A stretch of DNA of 64,000 bases from Labyrinthula sp. Ha. Taxonomy: Eukaryota > Sar > Bigyra > Labyrinthulida > Labyrinthulaceae. The stretch lies in contig JAALGZ010000056.1 in NCBI GenBank assembly GCA_015227615.1, forward strand, positions 154,328 through 218,327, written 5' to 3'. A program made the translations under genes and the position numbers. Positions 54,570-64,000 of the stretch are shown in pieces. Below the pieces are notes generated by a model. It made no database searches, was not told where the DNA came from, and was given only the letters and a program-made list of their open reading frames with translations. How positions within the stretch are numbered: position 1 is the first letter of the stretch; each line of letters begins with the position of its first letter.

Positions 54570-54598
54570 GTATGTCTCTTATTAACTATTATACTTAG
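54570..54598 (+). other. Candidate 29-nt intron
   Basis: Begins GTATGT, contains TTAAC and ends CTTAG, of the same size class as the three firmer introns here. It precedes the open J-like frame in phase 0, but no ATG in frame is found before it, so exon 1 remains unresolved. Confidence 0.35.
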
Positions 54599-55147
54599 AC
54601 ACCAACACAACAACAAATACAGGAAATAAACCGCATATTAAATGCTAAGAACTTATTTGAAGTACTTGAAATAGCTCCAACCTACAAACTTAATATTGAT
54701 CCAACTCTTGAAGATACGGCAACGCAGAACTATAGTACGAAAATACAACTTCTTCGCCCTTTTGAGATTGATCATCCAGATATTGACAAAGTTTATGATC
54801 TTCTTGTAGAAGCCTTGGAGATATTAACACATCCAGAAAAGTTGAAGAAACACTATCTTGATTGTTTCCCAGGAGAAATTCTTCCAGAAGATGCTCCTCA
54901 ACAGCAAAGGCAGGTTGAACAAATTTCAGATGGTCATGTTAAAATTGGTGATCTAAAGGAATATCAGCGTGAAAAACTGGTAAATGAAGTTCCACAACTG
55001 GCTGAATACTTTGCAGAGGATATTTATCAGGAAGATCTGACAGTTCTCGCGGGAATGGGTTTCACGGATCGGCAGCGAAACATCGAGTTATTGAAAGAAT
55101 ATCAGGGAGATCTCAACGCTGTACTTGCTGCGTATGGAATCATTTAG
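54599..55147 (+). CDS. J-domain-like and UBA-domain protein, 5' end unresolved
   Basis: Coding sense extends well upstream of the first in-frame ATG (54815), to at least 54599. RILNAKNLFEVLEIAPTY, then about 45 residues, then LVEALEILTHPEKLKKHYLD has the layout of a J domain. A canonical HPD loop is not in place: IDHPDID comes late, so Hsp70 stimulation is doubtful. The C-terminus (LTVLAGMGFTDRQRNIELLK through GDLNAVLAAYG) is a UBA domain, a ubiquitin binder. The ATG at 54572 is followed in frame by TAG at 54596, which is also the end of the candidate intron. The stop overlaps the convergent WW gene by 8 bases. Confidence 0.6.
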   Translation, partial: TPTQQQIQEINRILNAKNLFEVLEIAPTYKLNIDPTLEDTATQNYSTKIQLLRPFEIDHPDIDKVYDLLVEALEILTHPEKLKKHYLDCFPGEILPEDAPQQQRQVEQISDGHVKIGDLKEYQREKLVNEVPQLAEYFAEDIYQEDLTVLAGMGFTDRQRNIELLKEYQGDLNAVLAAYGII

Positions 55148-55541
55148 CTTCTGGGAAAAACCAGGTTGTTAATTTTCTTGATTCATTCCAGTAAAATCGC
55201 CTCTTCCGGTCTGGATCATACTTCTCGGTCCATCCAGGTGGTAGGAAGACAGGATGTTCGGGCTTATCCCATGTAGGTTCTTCTGTATATTCATTCCAGT
55301 AATAATATTTTTTACTCTGTTCATCAAAATGCTTTGAGTATCCAACCGGCAGTCTTTCTTCATCAATTTCCATCGATTGATTTTCTCGTGCTTGTTTGAA
55401 TATTTCAGGTTCGTCCCAAGTTGAAGCTCTTGTGCTTTTATTCCAATAATAAAAATGTTTTCGCTTATCGTCGAAGACTCTCATCCATTCTCCCAAGTGT
55501 TCTCTTCCTTTTGCATCCAATCTAATCTTCAGTTCTTCCAT
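55140..55541 (-). CDS. Small protein of three WW domains, 133 aa
   Basis: WW1 (about 11-44): GEWMRVFDDKRKHFYYWNKS then STWDEP. WW2 (about 62-94): LPVGYSKHFDEQSKKYYYWN then PTWDKP, with Tyr for the first Trp. WW3 (about 98-133): LPPGWTEKYDPDRKRRFYWN then TTWFFP. WW domains bind proline-rich peptides. Nothing else is present, so it is probably an adaptor, with Prp40/splicing-type or signalling partners possible (inference). The start ATG is clear. A TGCCCAAAAT element (sense strand) is 46 bases upstream. The 3' end overlaps the J-like/UBA gene. Confidence 0.85.
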   Translation of the reverse strand: MEELKIRLDAKGREHLGEWMRVFDDKRKHFYYWNKSTRASTWDEPEIFKQARENQSMEIDEERLPVGYSKHFDEQSKKYYYWNEYTEEPTWDKPEHPVFLPPGWTEKYDPDRKRRFYWNESRKLTTWFFPEAK

Positions 55542-55586
55542 TTCGATCTTAAGTTTTAAGAGAGAGCTAGTTTCATTTTGCGTTTA

Positions 55587-55599
55587 ATTTTGGGCAATT
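55587..55599 (-). promoter_or_regulatory. TGCCCAAAAT-type upstream element
   Basis: ATTTTGGGCAATT, 46-58 nt before the WW gene start. On the sense strand it reads AATTGCCCAAAAT, the same orientation as for LRR-like A. Confidence 0.4.
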
Positions 55600-58335
55600 C
55601 TTAACATGCTTAGGCACATACAGGAACTGGGACTTATTTGTAGAGGTATAGTTCTTTACATAGTTAATACAATATCTATAGAGTGACTAGTAGTCTAGAA
55701 ACCTTCACTAGGATAGGATTTTTATAGAAAAAATACTCTATATAAAATTTTTATGATCATTAAAGCTGATCAGTCGGAAAGCACAGATTCGCAACCTTGT
55801 ACCGTAACCTAGAAAGAGTTAGTCTCTTGAGCAAATAAGATTAGCTAATCCATTATCTTTGAGAATAATTTAATTTCTTTTTAATCTGAGAAATATTTAT
55901 ATAGAATCTCCCATTTCTCCGATAATTTTATAATTCTCAAGCAAAGAGTTGTCTTCCTCCGTGCTATAGGAAAAGATTGAAAAATAAACACGTCCCCTGT
56001 TTCCTTAGCTTCTGACCTGTTTCCTATTAAGAGGTACTTAAAGATAGAAATAAATAATATTAATAAAACGGATTTTTTATATATATTTTCATGTCTAAAA
56101 GCTTTAAAGACAACAGTTGAGTTGTATGTTACGCTAAAGTTCGAAAGTCCTCAGCAACAAAGCATTAAGCTGTTAAATCTAACCCTTTGAAATTCAAAGT
56201 TGGTTTAACTAATGATATCTTTTTCTGAATGATAAGATGCTATTTGTTTCTTTAACTATCTTTGCCAAAAGGTGTTAATAGTAGAATTTGCTTCCAAGAA
56301 GAATTCTACAGCCAATTGGGTGAAATATAAAACTTCAGCATAGGTGAGTTATGTAGCAATTATGAAGCACCTGATAAGGGCTTTTATTTGCCAAACTATA
56401 TTTTATCCTAGTTGAAGCTCTGCCTCTTGTGTTAAAAATTTTTTGAGAAATAGTCTAACACTAAGATATATTCACAACCTTCGCAGACTTCACTAACCCT
56501 ACTCATACCTGAAAGCAAAGCTTCACATAGAAAATGTCAATTATTGCCAGTTTTGACACGCTATTCAATACAGATTTAGTAAGAAATAAAGCTAACAATA
56601 TTAGTGGCCTATCTGATTAGAGAAGCGCGACGGACATGTGACTCTCATTTTGCGCTTAAATATGTTGCACTTCCCAGTTTATTAGTACTTATCCCAGGTG
56701 TTCAGATAATTCATATGTTTCTTTGTTTGCAAGGATCTTATATTAAAAAATATCATTGTCATATTTTACACCTGTTAGACAATTAGAAAGGTATTTTTTT
56801 TATGGCAGCGATCGAATGGTAACCCAAAGATGATGAATTTTCTTCGTGCCCTGTCTCGATATTAATTATATCGCTCCTTAGAAACACTGGAAAGAAACAC
56901 TTTAATAGCAATATCTAAGTCTAAAATTTGTATCTTTCTTAACGACAGCACATATTATTTTTCTTTGTATACTTTATCCAGTCAGAGTAAAAGAAAAGTA
57001 AATTGTCATATTCTACAGATATTTTAACCTAGTATGTTCGAGTTACTAAGAGATACTACGATAAGATAACATCTGTCGTATGTTATTCTCTCTTGAGAAA
57101 AATATTTTCTCGGAATAAATTGCCTCTCGGGTATGATCCATGTTTTTATTGTAATGCAGTATCACTCTTTCCAGCACTTGCAAATTAATGCAACTTCTAT
57201 ACCCAATTTGTTTTCCATAATATTCTACTGTCTATAATATCGTTTCAATTATTCTTAGTTCCAACTACTTAGAGATTTTAATCATGATTTTACGATGAAA
57301 TCACCCTAAGAATAAGTGATCATTTTCAATTTCCTACATTTCTATGCTCGTGCAGAGAACTGTTCATTTTGCGAGACCGGTTTGCAAACAGCAATTGTAA
57401 AGTTATTTGCTTTCAAAGGTGATACGACCTCAGAGTTTTGCTTGTTACTTGAGTTTGACCTCTATTGGATTTTGGTTCTTTTATAATATTCACCTTCGCA
57501 AAGAACTCCAAAGTGTTCAGCTCAGATTTTTTCAAAATATAATGCCAACTATTTTCTTCTCACAGGAAATCCTTCAATTTTAATTTCTTAGACATGGGAC
57601 AATAGCAAATATATACATTGGAAATATCGTAAACTGACATCATGAATTAAAGGTAGGTCCTCTTATATGTACTGATGACAGTAATGACCATAACAGTTAA
57701 TCCCATTGATTGCAAAATTTTTTCGGAAAATAAAAAAGGATACAATGCACCAAGAAATTCAAATATCTGAGGAGCTGATGTATGTAATATTGATACTGTA
57801 GAGACTTGCCCATGTGTAAGATAAAAATACTTTCATTCTCAAGTAAGAAAACTCAAAATATTGTACCTATAAGCTGTATTTGTTCTCTGGTTTATAAGTT
57901 TTGCTGGTATGTGTGTCAGTTTGGTATTAAAGACTATGTATTTGCCAAAGATATAGCAGATACACGTAAAGTTATGACATGATCCCAAGAAACTATGACA
58001 TTAGCATTATGTTACAAGTATTCGTAAGACTTCGGGCTTCGAATGGGGTCCGGTTATTCCTGGGAGGACAAATCTTACGCCCTGCAATGAAGTTGCACAA
58101 AAATTAGGGGACCTAAGAAAATTTTATCAAACTTATCAATTTGTTCTCAAACATTTGTTTAGTTAAGTTGATATTGATTAGAGACTTATTATAAAATATG
58201 TCTTTCTTGAATAGGCTATTCCAGCTTCATTCCGCTGAGCCAGCCTTGTACTGAATCTTAGAGAAACTTTAATAAAAACACAGTGTCGCATTACTGTGAA
58301 GTCTGCTCCAGTGAAGTTTGCAGACTGCACACAAA
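55600..58335. other. Gene-free stretch
   Basis: AT-rich with no recognisable coding sequence or RNA. Confidence 0.5.
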
Positions 58336-59496
58336 ATGAATTCAATTTCCGAATGGAAAGAGTTCGTTGCTACATTTGGTAAATTGCAAGAACAAGTACT
58401 CAAGAAAAATATTATATCATGTATCCAATTTTTTAATCGTCTTTCCTATAATGTATCTAGAACTTTTACTGCAGCGAGCAACATCATTGAAAGGAAATTA
58501 AACTTAATTTTCTCAGAGCTGGTTCTGCGTAAACAAGAACCAAAATTTAGGGCTGTTTTTATTATAATTTTATCTTTTTCTGCTTTTATTTTATGTTCTC
58601 TAATACTTTTTTATCTACAGAAACCAACTTTGAGTGTCCAGCCAGGCAAGAACCCTGAAAAATCTCAAACTAAGAACGAAGTTTTGGCCGGAAAAAAAAG
58701 AACGGTTAAAGTTCCAAAAAGTTTTAAACGGCCCACTAAGAGAAGTAAACGGAAATTTTATGTAAAGCAAAAGGAGTTTGAACCACATAAGACTGTTAGA
58801 AACACAAAGTCAAGCTTGGCTAGGAAACGTAAAGAAGAAATTCTCTCTTTACAAAGAAGTTTGCAATCTCTAGATAAGAATTCTTTTAAAAGGAAATTAG
58901 ATAGCCTATACTCGGTGAATAAAAAGCCACAGTCCAAGTCACAAAATTTCAAATCTAGAGTGGTTAGAATAAGACCAAGATATAAGACATTACCGAAGTT
59001 GAAACAGAGTAGTTATTCAGAAGATAGTGCTGAGAAATTCAAAAAAATGTTACGTTTTGGAGTTCCGCTTTCTGCTGTGTTACAATCCTTGAACAAAGAA
59101 GATCTTGATCCAGCTGCTTTGGAAAATATAAAGAAAGAACTTGAAGAATTTAGTCTTGTTGTAGGATCAGCAGAAACAAACAAGAGAAAGGAACAGAGAG
59201 AAGGGATTAAACTGGATAAGTATGAAATGATGCGAAAAGTTGGTATTCCAGAAAAAGCAGTTCAACAAGCGATGAAAAATGATGGCATAGATTTAGGCTC
59301 CGTGTCTTTGAGAACTGTTATGGCAGATGAATCTGCAGAAACGAAAGTTGCAGAAGATGGAGATCCACTTGTGATGGAGCTAAAAAGTAAACTAGAAAAA
59401 GGAAAAAGTGTCAACAGATTGATAGACAGTAAATTATTTAGAAAAAGGATTGTCAAACATCGTGTGAATAATACGACCCCCAAATGGAGAATTTGA
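58336..59496 (+). CDS. Single-pass membrane protein with CCDC53-like motifs, 386 aa
   Basis: The start is the ATG at 58336 (MNSISEW). One transmembrane helix at about 74-94 (FIIILSFSAFILCSLILFYL) separates a small helical N-terminus from a very basic middle region (about 110-230, many KRK/KSK clusters). Two motifs follow, KMLRFGVPLSAVLQSLNKEDL (about 237-257) and MMRKVGIPEKAVQQAMKNDG (about 297-316). They resemble the MLxxGVPxxAVxxKMxxEGLDP motif of WASH-complex subunit CCDC53 and some other cytoskeletal proteins. Here they are anchored to a membrane. An actin-related role is a guess. Confidence 0.65.
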   Translation: MNSISEWKEFVATFGKLQEQVLKKNIISCIQFFNRLSYNVSRTFTAASNIIERKLNLIFSELVLRKQEPKFRAVFIIILSFSAFILCSLILFYLQKPTLSVQPGKNPEKSQTKNEVLAGKKRTVKVPKSFKRPTKRSKRKFYVKQKEFEPHKTVRNTKSSLARKRKEEILSLQRSLQSLDKNSFKRKLDSLYSVNKKPQSKSQNFKSRVVRIRPRYKTLPKLKQSSYSEDSAEKFKKMLRFGVPLSAVLQSLNKEDLDPAALENIKKELEEFSLVVGSAETNKRKEQREGIKLDKYEMMRKVGIPEKAVQQAMKNDGIDLGSVSLRTVMADESAETKVAEDGDPLVMELKSKLEKGKSVNRLIDSKLFRKRIVKHRVNNTTPKWRI

Positions 59497-59710
59497 TTTT
59501 GTATTTGTTTTATTTATTTGTGTTTGTCTAACTAAGCATAAAAAAAGGCTTTTGATATATTTATCTCTAGACACAACAGAAAAAAAAGTAGTTAAGAAAC
59601 AAAATAATAAAGCAAAAGAAACGAAATCATATATGAATATACCGTTGTGTAATCCCCAGTGCCCAGTCACTTGTTCAACAGAATAAAAATTATTAATATC
59701 TTGACATAGA

Positions 59711-61141
59711 CTAGAGCGACTCGTCTGAATCTGGTGTGAAATTGTTATCTAGAACTTGTGCATAGAGAGGTGTCGTTTTGAACCTCGGGAGGCAAGTGTT
59801 ACGCAATATATCCATAACTTCTTTGTACGCTTCATCGAATAGCTTATCTGTAGCACCGGCTGCGTTATGATCGTTTATAACATCCTGAATTGGCTTCCAA
59901 GCTTGATAACTGATATTCACTTGATACGGAGATCCTTCTTTAATAAATTTCTTGTAAATATTTTTTGCTTGGGAAGACAGAGAACCCCGATGCGCTTTAT
60001 ATTGCCTGACAACTTGATAAAAATATATATTTTCAACGCAAAACATATCTACTAAGAATTGCTTAAAATATGTATATCCCATCTCATCTTCTAAGATCTC
60101 AGTGAGAGTAAGTCCAGAGTTTCGTCTTCTCTCAATTTCTTTCCTTGTTTTTCCATCAAAGCTCTTAAACCAAGGGTATATAAAAGCTATCACCACAGTA
60201 TTCCAAGTGGAAAAATCCATTAAAATAAAAGGGGTGATGAAAACAACATCATCCTCATCTTTCACCTCTAGCATCTTAAAAGTGAACGGGTCTATAAGTA
60301 ACAACACATTTGCAATGCTCGCCGGAATTAATGCCCATATTATTAGTTTTCTGAGTTGCCTCCTTGACTTCCATCTGTCAGGAAAGTCATTAATGCTCGC
60401 GTTGAACCACCACATATAAAAGAGCGCAGGTCCAAGAACCACACCACCTACCCAAAAAGGCATGGAAAAGTAATCCTTGAAGAATGTACACTCGTCTTGG
60501 CCAAATACATTTGTGCAGAAATACAGCGTCAGTGGCACAGAAACAAGAAAACAAGCTGTGATTGAAGCAACAGTGATGTATATAAACACCTTCCTTCTAG
60601 AGAGTCGTCTCAATCTTCTTAATGTTTTTTCAGCTTCCGATAGGGTGGATGAAGTTTTCATAGAAGAAGAGGCCATAAAAGAGTTTCCAAAGGCTCCACC
60701 AACAACAGGCACACTAACTGAGCTCTGCTGGTTTATCATTTCGAGCAGCTTTTTGTTATATTGTGCTTTCTTCGTTGCAACAAACGCGTAGCCGAAACTT
60801 GGGAAAATACACATCGTGGCTAGATACGTTGAGGCCATTACCACAAGGCACGTGTTTTCTTTTGGCGTTGAACTCTTGAACAAGCAGTGAAAACCCCAGG
60901 AATAAAGCATAGCACACCCACCCACCAACACAGCATAACTTAACCCTCTGCTTTCTACCACAGGATGCCATCGCCGTTTGTTGAAGACATAGATCCCAAG
61001 TATTAGTAAAACTGTGATAGAGATGGAGAAAACCCAGGAATATATCTCATAACCTTCAGCTAAGTGACCTTCATAAGGCGAATGGCAAGTAGAAACAAAG
61101 CTATCAAACGTTTCATTTTCAGCCTTTAAGAGACTAATCAT
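59711..61141 (-). CDS. Seven-transmembrane receptor with C-terminal RGS domain
   Basis: 476 aa. Hydrophobic segments lie at about 33-53, 66-87, 97-121, 184-208, 226-248, 264-285 and 300-325. An RGS domain spans about 345-465 (LTEILEDEMGYTYFKQFLVD, FCVENIYFYQVV, NISYQAWKPIQDVI, LFDEAYKEVMDIL, LPRFKTTPLY). It resembles plant RGS1, fungal GprK-type and amoebal 7TM-RGS proteins, which speed GTP hydrolysis by G-alpha at the plasma membrane. The large loop at about 125-183 is Ser/Thr-rich. The short acidic C-terminus (DSDES) is a possible phosphorylation site. Ligand unknown. Confidence 0.9.
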   Translation of the reverse strand: MISLLKAENETFDSFVSTCHSPYEGHLAEGYEIYSWVFSISITVLLILGIYVFNKRRWHPVVESRGLSYAVLVGGCAMLYSWGFHCLFKSSTPKENTCLVVMASTYLATMCIFPSFGYAFVATKKAQYNKKLLEMINQQSSVSVPVVGGAFGNSFMASSSMKTSSTLSEAEKTLRRLRRLSRRKVFIYITVASITACFLVSVPLTLYFCTNVFGQDECTFFKDYFSMPFWVGGVVLGPALFYMWWFNASINDFPDRWKSRRQLRKLIIWALIPASIANVLLLIDPFTFKMLEVKDEDDVVFITPFILMDFSTWNTVVIAFIYPWFKSFDGKTRKEIERRRNSGLTLTEILEDEMGYTYFKQFLVDMFCVENIYFYQVVRQYKAHRGSLSSQAKNIYKKFIKEGSPYQVNISYQAWKPIQDVINDHNAAGATDKLFDEAYKEVMDILRNTCLPRFKTTPLYAQVLDNNFTPDSDESL

Positions 61142-64000
61142 TTAACTCACTATATCCTGTAGAATCCTCGGTATAGCTCAACAGATTTCTTCTCTGTGTT
61201 AGTTCTTAATAAGTTCTAATAGTTGCCAACTTCTTAGCAATACCCAGTTTCCTTAAAAGTGCTAAATCGAACCAAAGCAACTTTGCTGAAACAGTTTATT
61301 TCTCTAATGTCTGACCTACTACGGGATTCAACCGCTAAATTAAATTCTGCTGAACGATGGGTGTCCCGTTAGCCGTTAATGGGGATATCAGTGGCTGGAC
61401 TAGCCAGTGGTTCTGGTGTTCTTAACATGATACACCAACGACAGAACGATATGTTATCACAATTGTTTTTTTTTTAAGTACTTAGTTTTGGTTATAAGGA
61501 ACAGGTTAAACTTAATAGGAAATTGTTACTCTTTTGTAAAGATCGGCTAACTTATCCGACTATCGCATAGGATAGACTAGACCTGGTGAGAATATTAACC
61601 TTGGAAGGAGTTAACGAGAGTTGAATAGTAGTTCCACTGGCATGAGAAACCAATTATAGAAAACAATAGTTTTAAAGCCAAAGCAAATGTTCATGAACTT
61701 CCTCCTTGATCATATTAACTAGTACTTCGTAACATTTGTAGAACATGATACTTGAAATAAAAAAAATCATTTTGTAGTGTCAGTTTAGTGTAAATAAAGC
61801 AAAGAATTATGTATTAAATATTTTTTAATTCTTCAATTGTTGCAGATTAGCTCTGTTCTAGAGATTCTATTATAATATACTACCTGAATATTTGAAGTAC
61901 GGAAAGCGCTAGTCTCCTCCCTGGCCAGACTTTCGGAACCAAGGCTTGTCACGAATGACTGAAAGCATGAAATTTGCAGTTTGAAAAACAAGTTCCGTCA
62001 AAAAACCTTACGAGCAAAAACATTGCTGTTTTAGTCGGCAAGTAACTGCAATCTAGGTGACAAAAGCACAAATGTCTGCTCTCTCTCTCTCTCTTCGCTA
62101 AGGTCGAAAATAGAGTATGCAAAGGTTCTTTTCGTTTAGACATTCCTTCACTAAAAAGTTCCATTATGAAGAATGTTGGTTTATGAAATAATTAGTAAGT
62201 GAGGTCTATCTTTACACTATAAGGGCCTCCCCTTATGATTTTTATATATCACAACTACTTAAAGCTTCGCCCTAGCCTAGATTGGAACATATGAGGCAAA
62301 CTAGTTAGACTACAGAGTTTATTCTCCAGCAGGGTTAAATACAACAGCAACAGAGATGCACATAATATTCTAATCAAGTTATGATTGAAAATAGGACTAT
62401 ATGTATACTGATTGAAAGGGGGCTTATTGAACCTATCCGAGTGGAAAAGTAAGGATTGGGCATATGCTAGGTTCTATACCTCGTGAGGAAAAGAACTTTT
62501 TCTCCCAATCCATGTGTAAATATTATGCTTTGCCATGAGATTGTTTGTATTTTTCCCTTTATTCTTTGGCTTCGCTACTTTAGCTCTCCAGGAAATTCGT
62601 TGCTATATTGTTCAAACAATTTTGGTCAATTCAGTGGCATTATAATACAAACATCACATTTTATGAAGTTCCGTAGGTTGGGCTTGTCGGGATAGTAAGT
62701 CTTTCTATTTTGTGTGTGTTTTATCTTGTAGATATCTCACGGATATCTGATTAGTTTGCACCGATTTGTTCAAGCACATGATGATACAAACTAGAAGACC
62801 GGGAAGATTTGGTCTCAAGATAACATCTGAACAGCGAATCATAACCTAAGCCCTAAGGGTTGGTTTCTAGCTCCATAGTTTTCTTGTATTACTCGAGCAC
62901 TTTCACGATCATGCCCATATGTTCGCACATGCACGAGACAAAACTCATATATAAGGGAAATGCCTGCCTACCAGTCAAGGGAGAGATATACATACTCTGT
63001 GACCTTTACAAATAACCCTACTGTCGCAGGATGAATAAATTTGAAACAAAGTAACTAAGTCAAGCAAATAGTTGTATGACACTTAGCTAAATAAATAAAG
63101 AATCTTCAAATGTGTCACTGTAGGGAATATCGTGGAACTCTTCAAATAACGAAAACTGAAACATTTAGGTGGGGTTATCGTTAAACTCATGAATATTCAG
63201 GTAATGTTAGTATGGAGCTGGACAATTTGTTTTTTCAAATTACGATTATAGCTTGATGAAGGACTGGAACCACTCTCCAATTACATAGATTCTATGTTTC
63301 CTAGATTTCATGGAATACTTCTTTTCCTAAAATCCAAGTATTAATAAGAAATGTGATGTGAGGGCTAAGATGGAAAAACCAAGAACTGATGGCGAGAAAA
63401 CAGCAAAATATATTTTGTAACAGCTGAACTGCAGATTATATACGAAAAAAATTTGGTAAAAAAGTATAACATTAGCTAATAATTCTAAATGTACATTGCA
63501 AGAGAGCAAATTATTTTATTTCAATCTTTGTCTTTATAGGAAACCGAGGTAGCTCATCCCACATTAATCCATCTATTACTTAGATATGCCAGAAGAGTAC
63601 TGCTAAGAGCAGTTTTCTTAATAGAATTTATTTTTAGTTAACGAAGCAAGAGTATGATTTATTCTTAGCATATGTTCGTCCTAGATTTGTTAGATTATCC
63701 TAAGTTGCTGCTTCAATTTCAAATGTTTGTTGTAATCCGACATTAGCCAGAATGTAGATACTAACCTTTCTACTTAATTTATTTTTTTAACATTAATATG
63801 TTGATTTTGTCTAATTTTCTCCATGTGAAGCTCCAATAACATGTGAAACGAACCCTTACAACTGAACTTACGGTGATAGTTAGTTCTATTTTAACACATT
63901 CTTTGAAAAAATTATTTAGCTAATTTTGCTATCAAGATCAATAGAAATTAAACTGGTGAAAGTTTCTCTAGAGAAAATCATGTTGTATATTGCAGGAAGG
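61142..64000. other. Gene-free stretch to window end
   Basis: No convincing frame. It contains a (CT)8 run at 62079-62094. Nothing else recognised. Confidence 0.5.
62079..62094. repeat. (CT)8 microsatellite
   Basis: Eight uninterrupted CT units. Confidence 0.9.

Noticed and set aside
1-64000. CRISPR arrays, bacterial operons or ribosome-binding sites
   Set aside because: The sequence is eukaryotic (spliceosomal introns, LINE, eukaryotic protein families). No regularly spaced direct repeats were seen.

Overview
This is an AT-rich stretch of nuclear DNA from a single-celled eukaryote using the standard genetic code (TAA, TAG and TGA all end recognisable genes). Most genes lie in one open frame. 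The few introns that can be placed are extremely short (28, 30 and 28 nt, plus a possible 29 nt), with GT..AG ends. The lineage cannot be fixed from the sequence. A fungal-type Zn2Cys6 finger, a fungal-looking acyl-CoA dehydrogenase and a PKA regulatory subunit without a docking domain are compatible with an amoebozoan or a relative of fungi, but this is inference only.

Layout. 0-2.6 kb: the 3' end of a USP7-like ubiquitin protease, tail to tail with CDP-diacylglycerol synthase. 2.6-5.6 kb: no gene. 5.6-8.9 kb: PKA regulatory subunit, SMNDC1/SPF30 splicing factor and a divergent membrane protein of unknown function. 10.6-11.8 and 21.1-22.3 kb: two members of an unrecognised LRR-like family. 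Between them lie a decayed LINE, other coding debris, a possible small-Tim protein and an acyl-CoA dehydrogenase. 23.2-26.9 kb: a TLC-like membrane protein and the ribonucleotide reductase large subunit, tail to tail. 28.7-29.0 kb: a hAT-type MITE. 29.9-30.9 kb: a 70-residue membrane protein and ribose-5-phosphate isomerase. 33.8 kb: a 78-residue Zn2Cys6 protein. 39.3 kb: tRNA-Ile(AAU). 39.6-42.1 kb: two intron-containing genes, one with a repeated FY-type helical motif and one with a Cys-rich single-pass product. 47.5-50.0 kb: a dead LINE. 50.05-54.3 kb: an apparently intact LINE with a 14-bp target-site duplication. 54.6-55.5 kb: a J-like/UBA protein overlapping tail to tail with a three-WW-domain protein. 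58.3-61.1 kb: a coiled single-pass protein and a 7TM-RGS receptor.

The genes are mostly unrelated housekeeping and signalling genes rather than a pathway cluster. cAMP signalling (PKA-R) and G-protein signalling (7TM-RGS) are both present. Large gene-free stretches (3-5 kb) alternate with gene pairs and hold decayed retroelements and weak tRNA-like remnants. A short motif, TGCCCAAAAT or its complement, recurs 28-90 nt upstream of at least five start codons and may be a promoter element.

The most interesting observations are the ultra-short introns, the intact LINE with a zinc finger inside its reverse transcriptase, the novel LRR-like paralog pair and the shared promoter motif. No multi-gene defence-like or biosynthetic system was seen.
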